From Nanobdellati archaeon (lineage in GTDB: Archaea; EX4484-52; GLR71), in NCBI GenBank assembly GCA_019429005.1, contig JAHYJR010000002.1, positions 40,752 through 104,751 of the forward strand: a stretch of 64,000 nt of DNA, read 5' to 3'. This document shows, piece by piece, positions 19,833 through 29,632 of the stretch. The notes under the pieces are model-generated. The model saw nothing but the letters and a program-made list of their open reading frames with translations. It searched no databases and had not been told where the DNA came from. Position 1 is the stretch's first letter. Each line of letters opens with the position of its first letter. The translations under genes were made by a program, and so were the position numbers.

Positions 19833-20480
19833 TTATATAGAATTTATTAACTCATTCTCTATTGATTTAACATACGATATAAATACATTTGTAAATGGTC
19901 CAGAAGAAACCTGTCCTTTAGATTCTCGTTTAACAAGGCCATAATTAGATAAATCATTCAAATGGACATTAACAGACATTTTTGTAAGACCTGTCTCACC
20001 CATTATATCTTTAACATTTGTTGACAATATAGTTATAATATAATTATAATTAATATCCTTTGTACCTATACGAATTAAGTCCAAGGCAAACTGATTAAGA
20101 TTACTATCATATACGTCATAACAAAAAGGATTCAAATATTTATCGAGACTTTTGTTTTTTATCTCAGATTTTAAAGAGTCGAAAGAGGCCATAAATACAT
20201 CTGTAAATGGTCCAGAAGAAACCGGTCCTTTAGATTCTCGTTTAACAAGGCCATAATTACCCAAATCATTCAAACGAATATTAACAGGCATTTTTGTAAG
20301 ACCTGTAATATTCATTATATTATCAATTTTAGTTGGTAAGTTAGTTATAATAGAATAATTAATTTCTTTTGTACCCATACGAATTAAATCTAAGGTTAAC
20401 TCATTAAAAGCAGCACATAATACTTCAGATTCATCATACACATAATTAAACTTTTGAGAATTACAATCATCTATAAACAT
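19833..20480 (-). CDS. Tandemly duplicated winged-helix-like DNA-binding protein
   Basis: Two near-identical modules: LTLDLIRMGTKEINYSIITNLPTKIDNIMNITGLTKMPVNIRLNDLGNYGLVKRESKGPVSSGPFTDVF and FALDLIRIGTKDINYNYIITILSTNVKDIMGETGLTKMSVNVHLNDLSNYGLVKRESKGQVSSGPFTNVF. Confidence 0.6.
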   Translation of the reverse strand: MFIDDCNSQKFNYVYDESEVLCAAFNELTLDLIRMGTKEINYSIITNLPTKIDNIMNITGLTKMPVNIRLNDLGNYGLVKRESKGPVSSGPFTDVFMASFDSLKSEIKNKSLDKYLNPFCYDVYDSNLNQFALDLIRIGTKDINYNYIITILSTNVKDIMGETGLTKMSVNVHLNDLSNYGLVKRESKGQVSSGPFTNVFISYVKSIENELINSI

Positions 20481-20544
20481 GTTTTTTATACACCCATTAC
20501 TAATGATTTTAAAAAAATTTAAAAAATATAGATTAAGTAAAAAC

Positions 20545-21498
20545 TCACTTCATCAAAGACAACATATGAATTCTTTTAACCATATTCGGATGAGTACTCA
20601 TCAGTTCCATAAACTTATCAGATTGTGTTATTGAGACTTTCCTATTTCTTATAGCTCTAAGTTCTCGCTCATCAATATCACCACTTCCATCAGTATCAAC
20701 TAATTTTAACTCCGTAAGTTCTCGTGATGCACGAGACGGATCATTTGCAAAAAATGCTTTCATACCCTCAACATGCTTAAGTTCTGCCTTTGAAACTCTT
20801 GCACTACCATAAACAAGTTTAAATAAAGCTGATGCAAGTGCAGTTGGCTTATTACCGAGTTCAACACTACCTAAATCTGCATAATATTCACGTACTCTTG
20901 ATGCATATAATACTATTAAATTAGTAAGTAAATAGATACCAAATGCAGCAATACCTATTGCAATAGTATTACCTCTATCCCTATCACCAGAAAACATAAA
21001 ATTCCATGCTAAATACCACGCAATCATAGGTACTACGCTTATAAGTGTTATAACAAGAACATCTCTATTCTTTATATGACTGATTTCATGCCCAATCACA
21101 GCCCTAAGCTCGTCCTCACTCAAAAGCTCAAGTATACCGTTTGTAACGCAAACTCTACTATCTGTCATCCAACGTCCAAATGCAAACGCATTAGGGATAT
21201 TCATATTTGAAATACCTACTTTTGGTTTAGGAATACCTGCTTTTTTAGATAATTCTTCAACCATTTTATGAAGCTCAGGATTTTCTGTTTTTGATACATA
21301 TTTGATTTTCATAGACCATTCGACAATTTTAGGGCCAATCATATACTGTACAAACATCATTACAGTTGCAAGAACTGCATAAAAAACAAAATTACCTATA
21401 CCTAAATAAGCACCAGCAAGAGTCATAAGCGTATATAATATTGCAAAAAGAACAGTCATTACGCCATACATTTTAAGTTGAAGCCACATAATAATCAC
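20545..21498 (-). CDS. htpX: HtpX-like M48 zinc metalloprotease with an embedded EF-hand-like loop
   Basis: HEISHIKNRD (HExxH), IPNAFAFGR, REYYADLGS, plus DTDGSGDIDERE. True start probably MWLQLK behind GTGATTATT. Confidence 0.92.
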   Translation of the reverse strand: MIIMWLQLKMYGVMTVLFAILYTLMTLAGAYLGIGNFVFYAVLATVMMFVQYMIGPKIVEWSMKIKYVSKTENPELHKMVEELSKKAGIPKPKVGISNMNIPNAFAFGRWMTDSRVCVTNGILELLSEDELRAVIGHEISHIKNRDVLVITLISVVPMIAWYLAWNFMFSGDRDRGNTIAIGIAAFGIYLLTNLIVLYASRVREYYADLGSVELGNKPTALASALFKLVYGSARVSKAELKHVEGMKAFFANDPSRASRELTELKLVDTDGSGDIDERELRAIRNRKVSITQSDKFMELMSTHPNMVKRIHMLSLMK

Positions 21499-21589
21499 TA
21501 AATATTATATGAAAACATTAATTTAAAAGGTTTTCTAAAGGAAATATTTTATACAAGGATTCAAGTAATCCATTAATCCCATAAAAACA

Positions 21590-23287
21590 TCAATCAAAAT
21601 ACGCATTCAGAACATACTGCTCAACCATACGGTGCGTATTGAAGAAAGACGCATTAAAAGCAATAGCATGTTTCATTATATTCCGCCATTCTTTAGAATC
21701 ATTATAATATTTAAAAATTATATTTTCTAATTTCTTATACATATCATCAGAATCTTCATGATTTGTATTTTCTTTTGGATTTCTGCACCCAATAGACCAT
21801 CCTGTAACATTTTCAACATGACCTTCAAGCCACCAACCATCAAGAACACTTAAGCTAGGTACACCATTATGGCATGCTTTCATTCCAGACGTGCCTGATG
21901 CTTCAAGAGGACGAAGAGGTGTATTTAACCATAAATCTCCACCAGCAACTAGTATCTTTGCAGTCTCCATATTATAATTTTCAATATAAACAACTTTTAT
22001 TGAATCTTTAAGATCTGTTACTTTTAAAAATATGTTCTTTATTATATCCTTTCCTGGCTGATCATTAGGATGCGCTTTTCCAGCATAAATTATTTGAAAT
22101 GCACCAACATTTTTAGAAATATCAATCAATTTTTTAATATCTGTAAAAAGAAGATCTGCCCGTTTATATGTTGCACTCCTACGAGCAAAAACAATTGTAA
22201 ATACATCAGGATCCATACCAACATTAGTCTTTTGATTTACAAAATCAATAAGATCTTTTTTGGCATTTTCATGTGTTTCCCAAATCTTCTGTTTAGGTAT
22301 ATTTAATGCATATCGTAATGTAAATGGATCCTTTTGCCAACCAGGTATAAATCGATCATAAAGTTCTTTAAAATGTTTAGATGTCCATGTTGCTGAATGT
22401 ACACCATTTGTTATTGAATCAATCATATAACCAGGAAACATTTGTCTTGAAATTTCTCCATGCTTTTTTGCAACACCATTTATATGTTTACTATAATCAA
22501 GTGCAAGATAAGTCAAATTAAGTGCACCGTCATGAAATAAAGGTTTCATTTCATCAAAAGGTATAATTTCCCCAACTACAGATCTAACAAGATCTTCTGA
22601 AAACGTATCATGTCCAGCAGGCACAGGTGTATGTGTTGTAAAAACACATTTATTCCTCACAGCTTCTCGTAATTTATTTCCAGTATGTTTAACTCTTTTT
22701 TTCCTAAGCAATTCAAGTATAAGAAGACTTGAATGACCCTCATTCATATGATATTTTTTAATATTTGAATATCCTAATTTATCAAGAATACGAATACCGC
22801 CAATACCAAGTATAATCTCTTGACAAAGTCGATATTTATGATCGCCACCATAAAGATAATCTGTGATATGCCTATCATTCTCAGCATTTTCTTCTAAATC
22901 AGTATCAAGAAAAATTACAGGCACTTGAAATTTATTCACACCTGTTACTTTGTATTTCCATGCTGTTACAGCAACTTCTCTTCCTTCAATAGTAACATAA
23001 ATCTTTTTATTAAGTTTATTAAGCTGTTTTTCAGGTTCCCAAATCACGGGTTCTTCAGTTTGTATGCCCTGTTCATTGAGTTTTTGTAAAAAATAGCCTT
23101 TACGATACAATAATGTAATTGCGACAAGAGGTACATTCAAATCAGCACAACTTTTTATGCTATCTCCTGCAAGTATACCAAGACCGCCACTATATGTCGG
23201 TATTTTTTCATCTAAACCGATTTCCATACTAAAATATGCAATTTTTCGTTCTTTTTTAGTCAATTTGTTTTTAGAAAATCGGTCCAT
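21590..23287 (-). CDS. glgP: Alpha-glucan (glycogen/maltodextrin) phosphorylase family protein
   Basis: AYFSMEIGLDEKIPTYSGGLGILAGDSIKSCADL, ITNGVHSATW, RRSATYKRADL, PLRPLEASGTSGMKACHNGVPSLSVLDGWW. Confidence 0.93.
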   Translation of the reverse strand: MDRFSKNKLTKKERKIAYFSMEIGLDEKIPTYSGGLGILAGDSIKSCADLNVPLVAITLLYRKGYFLQKLNEQGIQTEEPVIWEPEKQLNKLNKKIYVTIEGREVAVTAWKYKVTGVNKFQVPVIFLDTDLEENAENDRHITDYLYGGDHKYRLCQEIILGIGGIRILDKLGYSNIKKYHMNEGHSSLLILELLRKKRVKHTGNKLREAVRNKCVFTTHTPVPAGHDTFSEDLVRSVVGEIIPFDEMKPLFHDGALNLTYLALDYSKHINGVAKKHGEISRQMFPGYMIDSITNGVHSATWTSKHFKELYDRFIPGWQKDPFTLRYALNIPKQKIWETHENAKKDLIDFVNQKTNVGMDPDVFTIVFARRSATYKRADLLFTDIKKLIDISKNVGAFQIIYAGKAHPNDQPGKDIIKNIFLKVTDLKDSIKVVYIENYNMETAKILVAGGDLWLNTPLRPLEASGTSGMKACHNGVPSLSVLDGWWLEGHVENVTGWSIGCRNPKENTNHEDSDDMYKKLENIIFKYYNDSKEWRNIMKHAIAFNASFFNTHRMVEQYVLNAYFD

Positions 23288-23369
23288 AAATAATCACACT
23301 ACTATACATATTTAGTCTTAAGGGGTATATAAAAATATGTAATCTTAACCTATATTTGAATAATATTTA

Positions 23370-23483
23370 AATAATACATTAATAATACATTAATAATACA
23401 TTAATAATACATTAATAATACATTAATAATACATTAATAATACATTAATAATACATTAATAATACATTAATAATACATTAATA
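23370..23483. repeat. 11-bp tandem array, unit AATAATACATT, about 10 copies
   Basis: Read directly. Essentially perfect copies. Confidence 0.97.
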
Positions 23484-23508
23484 AATTAAATTCAATTAAA
23501 AAAACTCT

Positions 23509-23850
23509 ATGCATCTCAACGAATACTCAAAAGCTACAGGCATCAATCTTATTATAGCACTATCATTCACATCATCATATCTTATGCTTCTCGGATTATT
23601 ATTCCTAAAAGGTATTGTTAATTACATGTGGAACATATCCGCATGGACACTTATGTCAAAAATCGGTGAAAAAGAAAAAATTGAAGGTAGTGTTATTGGA
23701 GCATACGTTTCAATCGCAAAGATTGGTGCATTTCTAAGTTTTGTAGTAAGTGGTTTTATAGTCGCTTTATATGGGATACCAAGTCTGTTTATTATGAATG
23801 AATTATTGATATTGAAAGGTGTATTATTCGCATACCCCACTTATGCATAA
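23509..23850 (+). pseudogene. C-terminal MFS transporter fragment
   Basis: 113 aa with 3-4 TM segments resembling the C-terminal part of an MFS protein. Begins immediately after the 11-bp array. Confidence 0.5.
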
Positions 23851-23872
23851 TAAATTATAAAATAATCAATAA

Positions 23873-25006
23873 TTATTTTTTTCTGTTAATCATAACAGTA
23901 TGTGGGTATGGTATTTCAATTTTGGCTTTATCAAGAGCTGTTTTAATATTTTTAGTTACATCGTTTTGAATATTAATAATATCCTTTTTTAAGTCAACCC
24001 AACATCTTACTTCAAGATCAACAGAATAAGCACCATAAGCTTTCACAAGAATTTCTGTCGGCTTTTTTTCTGAAATAACACCATCTACTTTATTTACCTC
24101 TTTGATTATCGATTTAATTGCTTTTTCAACATCAGAACCATATGCTATACCAACAGGCACAGATATTCTTCTTATCGACTCTTTTGTATAATTTATCACA
24201 AGATCTGTTGTTATCATTGAATTTGGTATAATAACAAACTTATTATCAAACAATCTAATTACAGTCTTTCTCAAAGCAATATCATCAATTGTACCTATCT
24301 GATTTTGAATCTCTACTATATCACCAATTTTAAAAGGTTTGTCAATAATAATCATAAAACCGGATATCATATTTGAGACTACATCCTTTGCTGCAAAACC
24401 CACAGCAATACTTGCAATACCTGCACCTGTAATAAGGGTTGTGATTATCTCGCTAAATCCCATAATTGATAATGCTATAATTATTACAATTATATAAATA
24501 CTAGACCTAATTATAGTTTCTAATATGCTATATGTATTTTCTGAAAAATCCATTCGGAACACTTTCCTATCAAATTTCCGTACAATTTTAACAAGATAAT
24601 TTATAGTAATCTTTGCGATAAAATATAAAATTGCAAATTGATAAATCTTACTTTTAAAGGGATTCTCTATACCTATTAAAATAAAAGAAGCGTATACACC
24701 TGAAAGATATGTTATATATACTACCAAATCTTCAAAAAAATCATGAAATGTCTTTGAAAAATTAAACCATATTATTTTCTTATCAAGTTTCCTAAATATT
24801 GGTTTTAATATTCTAGCCATAAAATATGCAACAAGCATTATAATTATAACAGATGCAATAGTCGTAAGTAAATTACCTATATCATAACTATATCCTAACG
24901 CACCAACAGTATAACTAAAAGTTGTAATATTCATAATATTAATATGACCCTTATAATATTTATATAATAATGGGATATTATTAAATAATAAATTAAATAA
25001 TCTCAC
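23873..25006 (-). CDS. mscS: MscS family mechanosensitive channel
   Basis: AGIASIAVGFAAKDVVSNMISGFMIIIDKPFKIGDIVEIQNQIGTIDDIALRKTVIRLFDNKFVIIPNSMI. Confidence 0.93.
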   Translation of the reverse strand: MRLFNLLFNNIPLLYKYYKGHINIMNITTFSYTVGALGYSYDIGNLLTTIASVIIIMLVAYFMARILKPIFRKLDKKIIWFNFSKTFHDFFEDLVVYITYLSGVYASFILIGIENPFKSKIYQFAILYFIAKITINYLVKIVRKFDRKVFRMDFSENTYSILETIIRSSIYIIVIIIALSIMGFSEIITTLITGAGIASIAVGFAAKDVVSNMISGFMIIIDKPFKIGDIVEIQNQIGTIDDIALRKTVIRLFDNKFVIIPNSMITTDLVINYTKESIRRISVPVGIAYGSDVEKAIKSIIKEVNKVDGVISEKKPTEILVKAYGAYSVDLEVRCWVDLKKDIINIQNDVTKNIKTALDKAKIEIPYPHTVMINRKK

Positions 25007-25317
25007 TATAACGCATATTCACAAAGTTTCTTTTCTTTAGGTGTCCTTATGTTAGAAACGTCACCTGAAACATTTTTCAAAAATAACATTTTAATCAGTT
25101 CAAGATTATAATCCGGATAATTTCCAAGTATCCATGTTTCAGTCGCTCTAATTCTAGGACTATGATAAATTATTTGAATTTTTTTATTTTTTAATTTTAT
25201 ACCTAAGTTTTGAACTTGTTTAAATCCATTCAGAGATAGATGATCATCATAGTCTCCACCATACTAATCTTCTAAATCCCCCGTTTTTTCTCCATGCCTA
25301 ATAAGATCAATATTCAT
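25006..25317 (-). pseudogene. Histidine phosphatase (phosphoglycerate mutase-like) with in-frame TAG
   Basis: MNIDLIRHGEKTGDLED*YGGDYDDHLSLNGFKQVQNLGIKLKNKKIQIIYHSPRIRATETWILGNYPDYNL...*; RHG motif and SPRIRATET motif. Confidence 0.8.
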
Positions 25318-25383
25318 TATTCTAATTTAACAAAATTTACTTAAAAAACGTTCTTATAAATTAAGACTAATAAATATCATATA

Positions 25384-25463
25384 TAATATTAATAATATTA
25401 ATAATATTAATAATATTAATAATATTAATAATATTAATAATATTAATAATATTAATAATATTA
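25384..25463. repeat. 9-bp tandem array, unit AATAATATT, about 9 copies
   Basis: Read directly. Confidence 0.97.
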
Positions 25464-25502
25464 ACAAAAATCATATTTAAGTTACAAAATACAATAATAC
25501 CT

Positions 25503-26243
25503 ATGCACAAACGTTTCTATGAAATAGATGTCTTGCGAGGAATTGCAATTATCCTTATGATCTTATACCATATGGCATATGACCTTAATTATTTTGCTAG
25601 ATTCAGTTTAAACGTGCATTCAGGAACCCTTCTAGTAATTGGAAGACTTTCAGCAATAACATTCATATTTCTTGTCGGTGTCTCTCTCACTATAAGTCTC
25701 TCTAGAACACAAAAAAAACTTTCTAAAATTGATATTTATAAAAAATATATTAAAAGAGGTCTAAACATCTTTTCATTTGGATTAATAATCACTTTAATAA
25801 CATACATTTTCCTTGAAAGCGGAACAATCTATTTTGGAATACTTCATTTTATAGGCATATCAATTATATTAGCATACCCATTTTTAAAATACAAAAAACT
25901 TAATCTTGTACTTAGCATGTTTGTTATCGCGTTAGGTTTTCAAATAGAGCAATATACAATCAATTCATTATACCTTCTGCCTTTAGGTATACGACCAACA
26001 GTATTTTATTCCCTTGACTATTTCCCTTTATTCCCTTGGTTCGGTTTAATTTTATTTGGTATATTCATAGGTAATAATATTTATAAAGATGGTAAAAGAC
26101 AATTTAAACTCAAAGATTATTCAGAATACCTACAACCCTTATCCTTTATTGGCCAAAAATCACTTTTAATTTATCTTTTACATCAACCCATTTTAATTGG
26201 CCTGATTTATTTAGTTCAATATTTTCTAACTAACATTTTCTAA
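25503..26243 (+). CDS. Heparan-alpha-glucosaminide N-acetyltransferase-like (DUF1624) membrane protein
   Basis: RFYEIDVLRGIAIILMILYHMAYDLNYF, multi-TM, LIYLLHQPILIGLIYL. Confidence 0.85.
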   Translation: MHKRFYEIDVLRGIAIILMILYHMAYDLNYFARFSLNVHSGTLLVIGRLSAITFIFLVGVSLTISLSRTQKKLSKIDIYKKYIKRGLNIFSFGLIITLITYIFLESGTIYFGILHFIGISIILAYPFLKYKKLNLVLSMFVIALGFQIEQYTINSLYLLPLGIRPTVFYSLDYFPLFPWFGLILFGIFIGNNIYKDGKRQFKLKDYSEYLQPLSFIGQKSLLIYLLHQPILIGLIYLVQYFLTNIF

Positions 26244-26353
26244 CAAAAAGATTATAAATAAAATATTATAATTAAAAAATATCAAAAATATTCAGACTTT
26301 ATCGGCCAAAGATACACACCACTTTTAAATTATTATAATCTAAAACAATTCTT

Positions 26354-28309
26354 ATGGATAAGTTCAATCTTGTATCAAAATTTGAACCTAAAGGCGACCA
26401 GATAAACGCAATCAAACAGCTTACAGAAGGTCTTAAAAAAAACCATAGATACCAGACACTTAAAGGCGTTACAGGTTCAGGAAAAACATTTACAATCGCA
26501 AATGTAATTAATAATGTAAACAGACCAACTCTTATAATAACCCACAACAAGACTCTTGCAGCACAACTCTACAACGAGTTCAAAGAATTCTTTCCAGAAA
26601 ATGCAGTTGAATATTTTGTCAGCTATTATGATTATTATCAGCCTGAAAGCTATATCCCTCAAAAAGATTTATACATCGCAAAAGATGCATCAATCAATGA
26701 TAAGATAGATAAACTTAGACTTTCAGCCACAAGGTCTCTTATGACAAGACATGATGTTATAATTGTTGCAAGCGTTTCATGTATATATGGTCTGGGATCA
26801 CCCGAAGAATACAAAAAAATGATAGTTTCAGTAAAAGTAGGAGATACAATAGATATGGATCAATTAATTGAAGGTCTATGTAATATACAATATACACGAA
26901 ATGACACAGCTTTAGAGCGAACTAAATTCCGTATAAAAGGTGACATTGTAGACATCTATTTGAGCTATGATGATATTATAGTACGAATTGACTTTTTTGG
27001 TGACACAATAGAAAAAATATCAATATTAAATCCAATAACACAACAGGTAATCAGAACTGAAAATGAAATAGTCATATTCCCTGCAAAACATTTTGTAATG
27101 CCTGAAGAAAGAACCTTAAAAGCGATAAAGACAATCAAGAAAGAACTTGAAGAACGCCTAAAGGTATTGTATGGTAATGGCGAGATTGTTGAAGCAAAAC
27201 GACTTGATCAAAGAACTAATTATGACCTTGAAATGTTAAAAGAAATTGGATATTGTTCAGGAATTGAAAACTATTCAAGACATTTTGATAACCGTAAACC
27301 TGGAAGTCCGCCATCCACACTTATAGATTTCTTTCCTGAAGATTTTATGATTGTGATAGATGAATCTCACGCCACAATGCCACAAATAAGAGGTATGTTT
27401 TTTGGTGATCATTCAAGAAAGAAAAATCTGATTGATTACGGTTTCAGATTACCTTCCGCTTTTGATAACAGACCACTTCAATTTGATGAATTTAATAAAT
27501 TCAATAAAAACACAATATTTCTGTCAGCAACACCTGCAGATTATGAAAAAGATATTTCAAAAAAAATAGTTGAACAAATTATAAGACCAACTGGCTTAGT
27601 TGACCCTGAAATTTTTATACGTTCTGCAAAAGATCAAGTACAAGACGTTAAAAAAGAAATTTTAAATGAGATTAAAAAAGGTTTTAGAGTGCTTATAACA
27701 ACACTTACAAAAAAACAATCTGAAGACCTATCTGAACATCTTGAATCTGAAGGTATAAAGACACAATACCTTCATTCAGAAATAAATACTATTGAACGTA
27801 CCGAAATTATCCGAAATCTTAGACTTGGAAAATTTGATTGCCTTGTTGGTGTAAATCTTTTAAGAGAAGGTCTTGATATTCCTGAAGTGTCACTTGTTGC
27901 TATACTTGATGCAGATAAAGAAGGATTTTTAAGAAGTAAGACATCGCTAATCCAAACCATGGGTCGTGCCTCAAGAAATAGTGAAAGTCGAGTTATACTT
28001 TATGCAGATAAAATAACAGATTCGATTAAAGCTGCAAAAGATGAAACTGAAAAACGAAGAAAGATACAGATTAAATATAATCAGAAACATAACATCGAAC
28101 CCAAAACAATCATTAGAGACGTTCAAAAAAAGATTGTTGAAGATGACATAAAAACTGAAATTGATATATCTAAAATCCCTGCATCTGAAATAGAATTCAT
28201 GATATACGAACTTGAACTTGAGATGGATAATGCAGCAGAAAATCTTGAATTTGAGAAAGCTGCAGAATTAAGAGATACACTTAAGAAGCTTAAGGAAAGA
28301 CTTGATTAA
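26354..28309 (+). CDS. uvrB: Excinuclease ABC subunit B
   Basis: FEPKGDQINAIKQLTEGL, GVTGSGKTFTIANV, YYDYYQPESYIP, IVIDESHATMPQ, C-terminal UVR domain NLEFEKAAELRDTLKKLK. Confidence 0.98.
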   Translation: MDKFNLVSKFEPKGDQINAIKQLTEGLKKNHRYQTLKGVTGSGKTFTIANVINNVNRPTLIITHNKTLAAQLYNEFKEFFPENAVEYFVSYYDYYQPESYIPQKDLYIAKDASINDKIDKLRLSATRSLMTRHDVIIVASVSCIYGLGSPEEYKKMIVSVKVGDTIDMDQLIEGLCNIQYTRNDTALERTKFRIKGDIVDIYLSYDDIIVRIDFFGDTIEKISILNPITQQVIRTENEIVIFPAKHFVMPEERTLKAIKTIKKELEERLKVLYGNGEIVEAKRLDQRTNYDLEMLKEIGYCSGIENYSRHFDNRKPGSPPSTLIDFFPEDFMIVIDESHATMPQIRGMFFGDHSRKKNLIDYGFRLPSAFDNRPLQFDEFNKFNKNTIFLSATPADYEKDISKKIVEQIIRPTGLVDPEIFIRSAKDQVQDVKKEILNEIKKGFRVLITTLTKKQSEDLSEHLESEGIKTQYLHSEINTIERTEIIRNLRLGKFDCLVGVNLLREGLDIPEVSLVAILDADKEGFLRSKTSLIQTMGRASRNSESRVILYADKITDSIKAAKDETEKRRKIQIKYNQKHNIEPKTIIRDVQKKIVEDDIKTEIDISKIPASEIEFMIYELELEMDNAAENLEFEKAAELRDTLKKLKERLD

Positions 28310-28419
28310 AAATAAGGTAATATACAAAGATTATACTTAATTTAATAAGATTCGAATATAAATAAATAACATTTATATTATTTTTATAATAAGCATCATA
28401 ACATTAACAATTATGGTTT

Positions 28420-29580
28420 TAGGAATGGCACTCATAAAGAAAAAAAATACCGTTCTACACTTGATTCTTATATATTTGAATCTGTAATAAGAAAAGCTTC
28501 AGAGGAAATTAATAAAAGATATTATATAAGATATTCATTCTTATTTGGTTCAACTGTACACAGAACAGCAACAAAAAAAGATTATACTCAAAATTGAAAA
28601 GATGATAGTGATATTGATTGGATAATAGTCACAGATAAATCCGAAGATGCCGAAAATATAAATAAATATTTGAATGATTTATCTGAAAAAGAACACATAA
28701 AAATAAATGCCAATGTATATGGCGAAAAAAATATGTTTTATGATTATCTTGATGATATTATATCTAAAAAAGATGGTTGTATTGTTATAGTTCCAGATAA
28801 AAATTATCAACTACTTTCAGAAACAGCCATAAAAACCTTTTTCCAAAAACATATCAGATTACATACAGATCCAGAAATACAACAAAAAATAGATAATGTC
28901 AAAAATATTATTGGATATAATATTAAACAAGATTAAACATTCAAAAGTTATAATAAACGTCTAAGAACTCAAACACACATAATTAATAAAAAAATATTAG
29001 ATAAATATCAAAAACAACTTATAAATAGGGACACAAAAGGTACAATCAATAATGCATACCCTTGGCATCCAGCATATATTGAACTATTTGAAAAAATGAC
29101 ACGTCGCGGTAAAAAAACATTCAAAAAATCAAAACTAAATGCAAACGACCCAATCCATCGAAAAATTGTTGACATTTACCAAAAAACTGGTGGCGACACT
29201 AATAATTTACCTCTTATACAAAAACAGAATGTTGAAAATCTGAAATAACAGCGAATCGAAGATGCAAGACAAAAAAGACTTGAAGATATTGAAAATGGTT
29301 ATTCAATAAGCTCAAGATATGAATAACCACTAATAGAACCTGAAAATATTATTAAGACCTAAATCATAGAAATTGATATTGAAAAAAATCATGGATGTTA
29401 GGGTCATGGAAATTTGAATTTGCCAAATTTACCCACTTGTAAATTTAAAGTACATCAAGGTAAATCAGATCAAAGATACAGAGCATAAATAACAATGATT
29501 GATGGTGTACCCGAAATGAACTGACGATTAATCAAATTAGACAATTGTACATTAATTGATTCACTATCTAGGCCCTAAAG
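28420..29580 (+). pseudogene. Degenerate region containing a nucleotidyltransferase-like pseudogene and following coding remnants
   Basis: YRSTLDSYIFESVIRKASEEINKRYYIRYSFLFGSTVHRTATKKDYTQN*KDDSDIDWIIVTDK... (GS...DxD pattern) interrupted by TGA, then TAA. Downstream NNAYPWHPAYIELFEKMTRRGKKTFKKS... and NLNLPNLPTCKFKVHQGKSDQRYRA*ITMIDGVPEMN* with many stops. Confidence 0.7.
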
Positions 29581-29591
29581 GCCACTTAAGA

Positions 29592-29632
29592 CATAACCCT
29601 TTATAAAATAATTCATCAAATATAGGGTTATG
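29592..29632. promoter_or_regulatory. Perfect 9-bp inverted repeat CATAACCCT-N23-AGGGTTATG bracketing the TATA-like element and the uvrA start codon
   Basis: Arms 29592-29600 and 29624-29632. TTATAAAATA lies between them. The ATG of uvrA is inside the right arm. Confidence 0.6.

Noticed and set aside
23370-23483. Tandem arrays considered as CRISPR arrays
   Set aside because: Units are 9-16 bp, contiguous and without spacers. No cas genes nearby.
28590-28600. In-frame TGA in the nucleotidyltransferase remnant as selenocysteine or Trp recoding, suggested by a SelB-like protein in the window
   Set aside because: TGA is used as a normal stop (valS ends in TGA). The same region also has TAA and TAG stops, and the SelB-like protein lacks a P-loop. 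Decay is simpler.
29566-29585. GGCCCTAAAGGCC as a terminator hairpin before uvrA
   Set aside because: The stem is only 4 bp and lies in a decayed region. No supporting poly-T tract.
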